A stretch of DNA of 7,894 nt from Desulfobacteraceae bacterium. GTDB lineage: Bacteria; Desulfobacterota; Desulfobacteria; Desulfobacterales; Desulfobacteraceae. The DNA lies in contig JAABSK010000112.1 in the NCBI GenBank assembly GCA_011390435.1, positions 1 to 7,894 of the forward strand. Reading direction: 5' to 3'. The notes below the pieces were generated by a model. The model saw only the letters and a program-made list of their open reading frames with translations. It was not told the DNA's origin and made no database searches. Shown here one piece after another: positions 1-6,700 of this stretch (positions within the stretch are counted from its first letter, which is position 1; every line of letters starts with the position of its first letter). A program made the translations under genes and the position numbers.

Positions 1-522
1 AATCTTGATATGGAAACCCTGCTGGCCAGCATGATGATTGCTAAATACGGTGGAATTGTGGTGATGAGCGATTTCTCTACTGAATCCTTATTCCCGCTGC
101 TGCTGGAAAGACTCAATATCTTTACCGATCCCCAGCGGCCGATGACAGTGACCGAAGGCATTTTTGAAATCGGAAATCCAGATGAAAATTCTCCGGTTCT
201 GGTAACCACCAACTTTGCCCTGACCTACTTTATTGTCTCCGGTGAAATCGAAGCCAGTAAAGTTCCTGCATGGCTGCTGATCAAAGACTCTGAAGGTCTT
301 TCTGTTCTGACTGCCTGGGCCGCCGGTAAATTTGGCGGTGATGACGTTGGCTTGTTTGTCAAAAAGAGCGGTATCATGGACAAGGTCAAACACACTGAAT
401 TGATTATTCCAGGATATGCTGCTGCGATTGCAGGTGATATCGAAGAAGAACTTCCCGGATGGACCATCACGGTCGGGCCACGGGAAGCAGCCCATCTGCC
501 GGCGTTCCTGAAGAACAGATAA
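1..522 (+). CDS. acsC: Corrinoid/iron-sulfur protein large subunit (CODH/ACS gamma subunit), 3' part only
   Basis: The reading frame is open from the first base, so the 5' end lies outside the window; 173 codons plus stop are visible. The ATG at 10 is an internal methionine, not a start. The fragment matches the C-terminal corrinoid-binding part of AcsC/CdhE as known from Moorella: the landmarks are FTDPQ, then ENSPVLVTTNFALTYF, then GLSVLTAWAAGKF, and the terminal GWTITVGPREA. The N-terminal 4Fe-4S motif and the TIM barrel lie upstream of the window. In the family, AcsC pairs with AcsD as the cytoplasmic corrinoid/Fe-S protein that carries a methyl group from methyl-tetrahydrofolate to the A-cluster of acetyl-CoA synthase. 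The gene that supplies that methyl group, acsE, follows 72 bases later on the same strand, which supports the call. Family assignment is firm; substrate role follows from family knowledge. Confidence 0.95.
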   Translation, partial: NLDMETLLASMMIAKYGGIVVMSDFSTESLFPLLLERLNIFTDPQRPMTVTEGIFEIGNPDENSPVLVTTNFALTYFIVSGEIEASKVPAWLLIKDSEGLSVLTAWAAGKFGGDDVGLFVKKSGIMDKVKHTELIIPGYAAAIAGDIEEELPGWTITVGPREAAHLPAFLKNR

Positions 523-528
523 GTTTTC

Positions 529-559
529 AAAAAAAGCCAGGGCAGTCAACCGCCCTGGC
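529..559 (-). terminator. Terminator-shaped hairpin facing the minus strand between acsC and acsE
   Basis: GCCAGGGC at 536-543 and GCCCTGGC at 552-559 form a perfect 8-bp stem with an 8-base loop. The plus strand has seven A residues (529-535) just before the stem and no T-run after it. Read on the minus strand, the hairpin is therefore followed by seven T, the form of an intrinsic terminator for leftward transcription. For rightward acsC-acsE transcription it looks like a plain intergenic hairpin that might affect mRNA stability or partial termination. No minus-strand gene is visible nearby. The structure is seen directly; activity is inferred. Confidence 0.55.
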
Positions 560-582
560 ACCAATTAACATTTAACGATTAG

Positions 583-587
583 AAGGA
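583..587 (+). promoter_or_regulatory. Ribosome binding site of acsE
   Basis: AAGGA lies 7 bases before the ATG at 595, inside a purine-rich stretch (581-593). The spacing is ideal and fixes the acsE start. Confidence 0.8.
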
Positions 588-594
588 AGAAAAC

Positions 595-1500
595 ATGATA
601 CTTTTTGGTGAAAGTCTGAATGTCATTTCCCGAGTCATTGGAAAAGAATTCAAAGAAGCCGATCCAGCCAAACGTAATCCCGTACCCATCCAGGAAGAAG
701 TTGTCCGCCAAAAAGAACTGGGCATGGATTATATCGATATCAATCTGGGCCCGGCCAAAAAGTTCGGCACCGAACTGATGCCATGGGTTGTCAATGTGGT
801 TCAGGAAGCGGTTCCTGGAATGCCCCTGCTGCTTGATACGTCAAATATTGATGCCATTGAAGCCGGTCTGAAAGTATGTAAGCCTGCTGACAAACCCCAC
901 ATCATCAACTCGATCATGGCACGGCCTGAACGATATGAAAAAATGGTTCCCCTGGCAGCCCAGTATGATGCTGACTTCGTCGCCCTGATGTGGGGTCCTG
1001 ACGGCCTGCCCAGAGATGAAAATGAACGGGCTGCCCTGGCTGTTGAACTGATTTACTTTGCCAATGAAGCCGGCGTCGCTAATGAGAGAATCTGGGTAGA
1101 CGGAATTGTCACTCCGGTCAATATCCAGCAGCAGCAGCTCATGAGCCTGATGAACTTCCAGATGATGCTTGAGGATATTGCACCAGGTGCGAAATCCACC
1201 TGCGGTCTTTCCAATATTTCAAACGGACCTCCAGAACACCTTCGTGGCATCTTGAACCGTACCTACATGGTCATGCTTGAAAAATACGGTATGAAATCCG
1301 TGATTTCCGATCCTCTGGATACAAAACTGACCGCGATTGCAAAAGGACAGCGTCAGGATATCGTGGATCTTATTTATGGTATGATGGACGGAAACGAACC
1401 TGATATCGCCAGCCTGGACAAAGAACTCCAGGACTATGCAAAAACATATAAAGTCATTATGGGTGAAACACTTTACTCAGATTCCTGGCTTGAAATATAG
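595..1500 (+). CDS. acsE: 5-methyltetrahydrofolate:corrinoid/iron-sulfur protein Co-methyltransferase
   Basis: This 301-residue soluble protein transfers the methyl group of methyl-tetrahydrofolate to the cobalt of the AcsC/AcsD corrinoid protein in the Wood-Ljungdahl pathway. It is a pterin-binding TIM barrel. Residues matching the folate site of Moorella AcsE are visible: the IDIN strand (47-50), D81 in LLLDTSN, N105 in IINS, D169 in WVDG, and N207 in GLSNIS. The end, ETLYSDSW (291-298), matches the family's C-terminal QTVYCDSF. It is longer than Moorella AcsE (about 262 residues), mainly through an insertion of roughly 34 residues near 251-284, between DPLDTKL and the last helix. The ATG at 595 has a well-placed ribosome binding site. 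The gene follows acsC on the same strand and ends just before an intrinsic terminator, so it is probably the last gene of the acs transcript. Confidence in function is high, since both neighbour and motifs agree. Confidence 0.95.
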   Translation: MILFGESLNVISRVIGKEFKEADPAKRNPVPIQEEVVRQKELGMDYIDINLGPAKKFGTELMPWVVNVVQEAVPGMPLLLDTSNIDAIEAGLKVCKPADKPHIINSIMARPERYEKMVPLAAQYDADFVALMWGPDGLPRDENERAALAVELIYFANEAGVANERIWVDGIVTPVNIQQQQLMSLMNFQMMLEDIAPGAKSTCGLSNISNGPPEHLRGILNRTYMVMLEKYGMKSVISDPLDTKLTAIAKGQRQDIVDLIYGMMDGNEPDIASLDKELQDYAKTYKVIMGETLYSDSWLEI

Positions 1501-1522
1501 TTTTCATTCTATTGCCCCTCTT

Positions 1523-1558
1523 AAAAGCTCCTGGTTATTTTCTTCAGGAGCTTTTTTT
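1523..1558 (+). terminator. Intrinsic terminator after acsE
   Basis: AGCTCCTG at 1526-1533 pairs with CAGGAGCT at 1545-1552, extended by A-T pairs to 1523-1555, with an 11-base loop and a run of seven T (1552-1558). It starts 22 bases after the acsE stop codon. It should end the acs transcript and separate it from the next two genes. The four A residues before the stem would give only a weak terminator in the other direction. Confidence 0.9.
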
Positions 1559-1581
1559 ATGTTTATTCCGTTCATTTTTCC

Positions 1582-1623
1582 TTTAATTCCAGTTTAAATG
1601 TCTTATATTGGATTAATTACAAT
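1582..1623 (+). promoter_or_regulatory. Possible promoter region for the small gene and cooC
   Basis: A promoter is expected here because a strong terminator precedes and two tightly spaced genes follow. The region is AT-rich. Two -10-like elements are visible: TATATT at 1604-1609 and TACAAT at 1618-1623. Only poor -35 matches stand at suitable distance (TTTAAT at 1582-1587, 16 bases before the first; TTAAAT at 1594-1599, 18 bases before the second). The exact promoter cannot be chosen from sequence. Confidence 0.25.
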
Positions 1624-1632
1624 GAAAACCCA

Positions 1633-1637
1633 AAGGA
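1633..1637 (+). promoter_or_regulatory. Ribosome binding site that selects a GTG start
   Basis: AAGGA, within AAAGGAAA, lies 7 bases before the GTG at 1645. The frame is open further upstream, but no ATG, GTG or TTG in this frame between the terminator and 1645 has a comparable site, so this element decides the start of the small gene. Confidence 0.65.
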
Positions 1638-1644
1638 AACCATT

Positions 1645-1938
1645 GTGGAAGATAATAAAACAACAGATGTCTGGTATTATATCATTGTCCAGAACCCGGG
1701 AGCAGATGAAAAACTGGTTGCCTTTAGCGACACTGAAACAGATGAATCTTTTGTACCGGCGTTCAAAACCAAAAATGATGCAGAAGCATGCTTTGCGCTG
1801 ATGCCCAAAGATATTTTCAGCAAAACCTATGAAGCCCAGGCCATCATCAAAGAGGATCTGCTGGCTGCAGCAAAAACAGAAGCAGATATCATCTATTTAC
1901 TGGATGAGACCGGAACCATTTTAAAACCCTTAAATTAG
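1645..1938 (+). CDS. Small acidic protein of unknown function, linked to cooC
   Basis: I do not recognise this 97-residue protein. It has no signal peptide, no membrane segment and a single cysteine (C49), so it is likely cytoplasmic and not an obvious metal-binding protein. About 19 Asp/Glu against 9 Lys and no Arg make it clearly acidic. Apparent secondary structure alternates: a strand at WYYIIVQN (10-17), strands near 23-28 and 36-41, a helix from about 44 to 53, a helix from about 62 to 79, and a closing strand DIIYLLDE (81-88). It looks like a small alpha/beta domain; a faint resemblance to SseB-type domains is too weak to name it. The GTG start is chosen for its ribosome binding site. 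The stop codon overlaps the ribosome binding site of cooC, 10 bases upstream of that gene, so the two are almost certainly co-expressed. A role beside CooC in CODH/ACS maturation is inference from position only. Confidence 0.8.
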   Translation: MEDNKTTDVWYYIIVQNPGADEKLVAFSDTETDESFVPAFKTKNDAEACFALMPKDIFSKTYEAQAIIKEDLLAAAKTEADIIYLLDETGTILKPLN

Positions 1939-1941
1939 GAG
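1937..1941 (+). promoter_or_regulatory. Ribosome binding site of cooC overlapping the upstream stop codon
   Basis: AGGAG lies 7 bases before the TTG at 1949 and shares two bases with the TAG stop of the preceding gene. This supports the TTG as the true start and suggests translational coupling. Confidence 0.75.
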
Positions 1942-1948
1942 CCTGACA

Positions 1949-2734
1949 TTGAGTTTAAAACTGGCTGTCGGCGGCAAGGGCGGTGTAGGCAAAACCACGA
2001 TCACGTCACTGATCGCCCGCGCGATTGCTGCTTTAAATACTGAAACAACGGTGATTGCCATTGATGCAGATCCTGTGGCCAATCTTGCGGCAGGACTGGG
2101 AATTGATGAGAGCCACCCGATCACGCCGATTGCTGAACTGTCCGATCTGATTGCAGAGCGGACAGGTGCGCAGCCTGGAACCATGGGTGGCTTTTTTACA
2201 CTCAACCCCAAAGTGGATGATATCCCGGATCGATTTTCCATTGAAAAGGATGGTGTCAAACTGCTGGTCATGGGCACGGTCCAGCAGGGCGGTTCCGGGT
2301 GCATCTGCCCTGAAGCAACCATTTTAAAAGCCCTGATGAATCATCTGGTCCTGGCCAGAAATGAAGTGGTGGTCATGGACATGGAAGCTGGGGTCGAGCA
2401 TCTTGGCAGGGCCACATCCGGGTCTGTGGATGCCCTGATCGTTGTTGTCAATCCTGGAAAACGCAGCCGTGTGGCTGCCGATAAAATCCGAAAACTGGGC
2501 CGGGACATCGGCATCCAGCGGATTGTTGTTCTGGGAAACCGGATTCGCTCGGACGCAGACAAACAATTGATCAAAGACAGTATGCCGGACTATGAAATCT
2601 TAGGGTTTATTCCGGAAATGGAAGAGATTGTCAATTCAGACCGGAGTGGTAAACGGCCGTTTGATGACATCACCCAGATCCCAGAAGAACTTAAGGATGT
2701 CACCCGGAAGCTGATGGCCCTGTCAACGTCCTGA
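1949..2734 (+). CDS. cooC: CooC-type nickel-insertion ATPase for CO dehydrogenase/acetyl-CoA synthase
   Basis: This 261-residue cytoplasmic protein belongs to the MinD/SIMIBI class of P-loop ATPases. Visible motifs are the deviant Walker A GKGGVGKTT (9-17) with signature lysine K10 and K15, the switch DAD (39-41), a C-x-C metal motif GCIC (C118, C120), and the Walker B-like MDMEAGVEHLGR (143-154) typical of CooC. In the family the C-x-C cysteines of two subunits bind one nickel or zinc at the dimer interface, and ATP hydrolysis helps load nickel into the C-cluster of CODH or, in AcsF-type relatives, the A-cluster of ACS. Length fits CooC (about 250-265). The TTG start is supported by a good ribosome binding site. 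It follows the small unknown gene with 10 bases between and lies close to acsC/acsE, agreeing with a maturation role. Whether it serves CODH, ACS or both cannot be told from sequence. Confidence 0.92.
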   Translation: MSLKLAVGGKGGVGKTTITSLIARAIAALNTETTVIAIDADPVANLAAGLGIDESHPITPIAELSDLIAERTGAQPGTMGGFFTLNPKVDDIPDRFSIEKDGVKLLVMGTVQQGGSGCICPEATILKALMNHLVLARNEVVVMDMEAGVEHLGRATSGSVDALIVVVNPGKRSRVAADKIRKLGRDIGIQRIVVLGNRIRSDADKQLIKDSMPDYEILGFIPEMEEIVNSDRSGKRPFDDITQIPEELKDVTRKLMALSTS

Positions 2735-2743
2735 ACCGACAGA

Positions 2744-3760
2744 TCATTTTGCTTCGAATGCTGCAATGGTGGTATCGAGCATCCGGTTGGAATATCCCCA
2801 TTCATTATCAAACCAGGCCTGGATCTTGATCAGTCGTTTTTTGCTTACCCGGGTCTGGTGCAGATCAATGATGGCAGATCTCGGATCATGGTTGAAATCA
2901 CAGGACACCAATGACTCGTCCGTCACCCCCAGGATACCCTTTAATCTACCCTGAGCTGCAGCTGTCAGTTCTGCATTGATGGTTTGGGCATCTGTATCCA
3001 TGCCTGAAAGGACCGTGATATCCATGATCGACACATTGGTTGTGGGAACACGGATGGCCAGGGTTTCAAACCTGCCGGCCATGGCCGGCAGAATTTTTGC
3101 GATTCCCCGCTCCAGGGCGGTACTCACTGGAATGATAGAATGCAGGGCAGACCGTGTTTTCCGAAGATCCCTGTTGTAGGCGTCGATGACAGGCTGATCG
3201 TGCATTGCTGAATGGATCGTGGTAATGCTGCCGCTTTGAATTCCAAACCGTTTTTCCAGAACATCGATCACTGGGATCACACAGTTGGTGGTACAGGATG
3301 CATTGGAGATGACGGTATGCATCCTGCGCAGGATATGATGATTCACCCCGTACACAATGGTGGCATCCACATCATCCGCTGCCGGCTGGGAAAAAATCAC
3401 CTTTCCGGCTCCGCAAAGCAGATGGAGCTCTGCAGACTGCCGGTCATTGAAAATCCCTGTGCAGTCAAGAACAACATCAACGCCCAGATCTTTCCAGGGC
3501 AGATTCATGATGTTTTTTTCCTGAAGGATCTGAACCCTTGTATTGCCGATCACCAGAGCATTTTTTTCCTGACGGACCTCAAGGGGAAACCGGCCGTGGG
3601 TTGAATCGTATTTGGTCAGATGATAGATGGTCCTGGCATCTGCGATTTCATTGATAGCTGCAAGATGAATCCGGCCTGAAAACACCTCAGACTCAAAAAG
3701 AGCGCGGGTCACACACCTTCCAATTCTGCCGTAACCATTGATTGCCAGATTGATTTTCAT
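2744..3760 (-). CDS. epd: Glyceraldehyde-3-phosphate dehydrogenase family enzyme, Epd (erythrose-4-phosphate dehydrogenase) type
   Basis: This 338-residue cytoplasmic enzyme has an N-terminal NAD-binding Rossmann fold (NGYGRIGR, 8-15; AINE, 35-38) and the GAPDH catalytic site SNASCTTNC with C156, plus catalytic H183 in TTIHSAMHDQ. Family GAPDHs oxidise glyceraldehyde-3-phosphate; Epd oxidises erythrose-4-phosphate to 4-phosphoerythronate for pyridoxal phosphate synthesis. Features recalled from E. coli Epd rather than GapA are present: HSAMHDQ followed by VIDAY (191-195) and DLRKTR (198-203), FNHDPRSAI (289-297), and the end DNEWGYSNRMLDTT (318-331). Length equals Epd (about 339). Its ATG overlaps the stop of the upstream RND gene as ATGA, and no clear ribosome binding site precedes it, so translation probably depends on coupling. 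Convergent with cooC, 9 bases apart. The family is certain; erythrose-4-phosphate versus glyceraldehyde-3-phosphate as the main substrate is not settled by sequence. Confidence 0.88.
   Translation of the reverse strand: MKINLAINGYGRIGRCVTRALFESEVFSGRIHLAAINEIADARTIYHLTKYDSTHGRFPLEVRQEKNALVIGNTRVQILQEKNIMNLPWKDLGVDVVLDCTGIFNDRQSAELHLLCGAGKVIFSQPAADDVDATIVYGVNHHILRRMHTVISNASCTTNCVIPVIDVLEKRFGIQSGSITTIHSAMHDQPVIDAYNRDLRKTRSALHSIIPVSTALERGIAKILPAMAGRFETLAIRVPTTNVSIMDITVLSGMDTDAQTINAELTAAAQGRLKGILGVTDESLVSCDFNHDPRSAIIDLHQTRVSKKRLIKIQAWFDNEWGYSNRMLDTTIAAFEAK
3072..3098 (+). repeat. 20-base perfect palindrome followed by a T-tract, inside the dehydrogenase gene
   Basis: CTGCCGGCCATGGCCGGCAG (3072-3091) is its own reverse complement and can fold as an 8-bp GC-rich stem with a CATG loop. 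On the plus strand it is followed by AA and five T (3094-3098), the shape of an intrinsic terminator for transcripts running rightward out of cooC. It encodes LPAMAGR on the minus strand, so the symmetry may be a by-product of codon choice. The structure is certain; function is speculative. Confidence 0.4.
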
Positions 3761-6700
3761 GATTTTTTCAACCGGATAAACGAGACCAGCAGGGACGGAA
3801 TCACCAGCAGTGTGAAAAGGGTTGACATGGCCAGCCCACCCAGCAGGATCGAACCCAGACCCCGGTACAGTTCACTGCCGGAACCGGTGGAGAGCACCAT
3901 GGGTGTCATGGCCAGCAGGCTGGTGGTGGCACTCATGAAAATCGGCCGGATCCGTGTTTCAACAGCACTGGCAACAGCAGCTTTCCCTTCCAGTCCGTAG
4001 TACCGGACATTGTTCAATGACTGATGCACCACCAGAATCGCATTGTTTACCACTGTTCCGATCAGGATAATAAACCCCAGCATGCTCAGCACATCAAATC
4101 CCTGCGGCGCAACAAAGGCATTCACCGCCCACAGACCCACAAATCCGCCGGCAGCGGCAAGGGGAACGGAAAACAGGATGATAAACGGATAGATAAAATT
4201 CTCAAACAGCGCCGACATGAGCAGGTAGGTGATCACAAGGGCCAGCAGGAGGTTCCACTGGAGCGCTTCCCTGGTTTGAACCAGCTTGTCGGCATTTCCC
4301 CCAACAGTCACCTTTACATTTTGAAGCGCGCCATCACGACGCAATTGCGGGATGATCTGATCTGTGATCTGGTCCATGGCTTCCTGAAGCGCCAGGGTTT
4401 CAGGAGGTGTGACCTGAAGAGTGATGGTGCGGTCCCGCTCCAGGTGGTTAATCTGTGGCATCCCTTCCCCATAGGAGATATCAGCAACATCCCTGACCTT
4501 GATCAAATCCCCGAAGCGGTTCACAATGGTGCTGTTTAAAATATCTTCAGGAGATGCACCAGACTCCTCTCCGGCCTTCAGGACCAGATCCACCTGTTTG
4601 ATACCTTCCGGCCGGTAGGCGTCAATGATACGTCCGTCCATCAGGATATCCACGTAAATCCCCAGTTCTGCTTCTGTCATTCCATTGGCTGCCAGCTTTT
4701 CCCTGTTGGGAATAAAATTCACCTCAGGATAACTGGCTTCCAGTGACGGTACCGGCCGGACCTGGGTGTGATCCATCGTGTTCTGAATCTCTCCGAAAAG
4801 GGCATAGGCCGCCGGCAGAATATCGTTCATCTGATCTCCTGAGATATTCACATCCACAGTTCGTCCCTTTCCGATACCGGATTCAAAAATTCCCGCCTGG
4901 ATACTGACCCCGAAAACCCCTGGAATCGAGCGGATAATCCGCGTAAACAGCTCGATCAACTCACCGGCACGGGTGTCATGCACACTGATTCCTCCAAAAA
5001 GGGTGATGCGGTCTGCTCCCACATAAAACATGTGACGGATCTGAGGATACCCATCTTTTCCATCCTCCTTGAAATAGGGGGACGCCTCTTGATACACTTT
5101 TTCACCCATGGATTTGAGCTTTTCCACAGAATACCCGGGCGGGGGGATCAAGATGTTCAAAATAAGATTTCGATTGCCCTGGGGCAGGTATTCCGCACTG
5201 GGCATGAGCCACACTGTCAGGGTGATGGAAAGGAGGGTAAACCCGACAATCGTTGCCATACGGGTGCCGATGTTTTTCATGCAGATCATACTGGCTGTAT
5301 ACACTCCCTTAGAAAGCATCGGTCCGATCACACTGGTCTGCATCCGGGACTTGGGTTTCAGCGTATTGTTGTTTTGATACAGCAGATGAAAAAGAGTTGG
5401 AATCACGGAAATGGAGACAATGAGACTGAGCACGATAGAGGATGTAATGGCGATGGCAATGTCCCGGAACAGCTGACCGGCCTCTTCCTGCATAAAGATA
5501 ACCGGTAAAAAAACTGCCACAGTGGTGGCAGTAGAGGCCAGGACCGCACCCCATACCTCTTTGGTCCCGTCATAGGCTGCATGAAAAGCATCTTTTCCCA
5601 GCTTGCGGTGCCGGTCGATGTTTTCCAGCACCACAATGGAATTGTCCACCAGCATGCCCACAGCAAAGGAAATCCCAGCCATGCTGACCACATTCAGGTT
5701 TCTTCCCATCAGCCATAAAAAAACAAAACACCCGATGGCAGACACCGGAATGGCAATCCCGGTAACCAGTGTCGCCCGGACACTTCTTAAAAACGTTAAC
5801 AACACGCAGACAGCCAGGAATCCGCCGATGAGAATATTGCGCTTTACCACGCCGATGGCGGTGTTGATATACGGCCGTTGATCATATACAATTTCAAGTT
5901 CAAGGTGCTGATCTCCCAATACGCTGTCATTGAGATCTGCAACAGCAGCCTCATAGGCATCGGTAATTTCAAGAACATTGGCGCCCTTCTCTTTTCTGAC
6001 CCCCACCACGATAACCGCTTCCCCGTTGCTCAGCACGGATGCGTCCTGTTTCTTATATCCCTGCCGGGCGGTTCCCACATCCTTGAGGTAAACCCGGTGA
6101 ATGCCGTCATCAAAAATCACCACATTCAAAACATCTTCAGGTGTCTGAAACTGACTGATGGTCCGGATACGATAATTTTTTTTATCCATCCCCAGAATGC
6201 CGGCAGAAATATTCTGGTTTGCCGTGCGAATCGATGAAATAATCTGGTTGATTGCAAGATTGTGCCGGGCCATTTTTTCTGCATCAACAATCACATCCAG
6301 GGTATTTTCCGTTCCCCCGAACACCAGCAAAGAGCCGACCCCGTTGATGCGTTCAAGATCCTGGCGGATATTGTCTTCAAAAAATGTTTTAAATTCATTG
6401 ATGCTCCGGGTATTTTCAGGAAGTGTTCGCAGCACAGACCAGATCACAGGCGAGCTGTTTGCCCCTGAAGATTCGATCATGGGCTGGTCTGTATTTTCCG
6501 GATAATCCCCCACCTCGGACAATTTGTTTGACACCCTGAGCAGGGCATCATCCAGGTCGGTTCCCAGGGAAAAGGAAAGGGTAATGGTTCCCAGGCTGTT
6601 GTAACTGGAGCTTTCCATTTCTGTCAGCCCCTGAAGCCCCTTTAATACCCGTTCCTGTTTTTCAATGATCTCCTTTTCAATTTCATAGGGAGTTGCCCCG

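Noticed and set aside
10..12. ATG at position 10 as the start of a 170-residue gene
   Set aside because: The frame is open to the window edge and the sequence is the C-terminal part of AcsC, which is much longer; this is an internal methionine.
88..564. Minus-strand frames opposite acsC
   Set aside because: They are antisense to conserved AcsC sequence, with no ribosome binding site or family resemblance.
523..594. Cobalamin riboswitch or other structured leader before acsE
   Set aside because: The gap is only 72 bases and holds just the short hairpin and ribosome binding site; there is no room for a B12-box type element.
1598..1801. 67-codon plus-strand frame starting at 1598
   Set aside because: It overlaps the better-supported 97-codon gene in another frame, lacks a ribosome binding site and has a random, Lys/Met/Leu-rich composition.
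2720..2742. CTGTC/GACAG hairpin followed by ATCATTTT as a cooC terminator
   Set aside because: The stem is only 5 bp with a 13-base loop and the T-run is short and displaced, so it is too weak to call.
3212..3604. Long plus-strand frame opposite the dehydrogenase gene
   Set aside because: It is antisense to a well-conserved enzyme gene and its translation has no recognisable pattern; it is a shadow.
4024..5508. Several plus-strand frames of 89-176 codons opposite the RND gene
   Set aside because: All lie antisense to a clearly coding RND frame and read as His/Gln/Arg-rich shadow translations.
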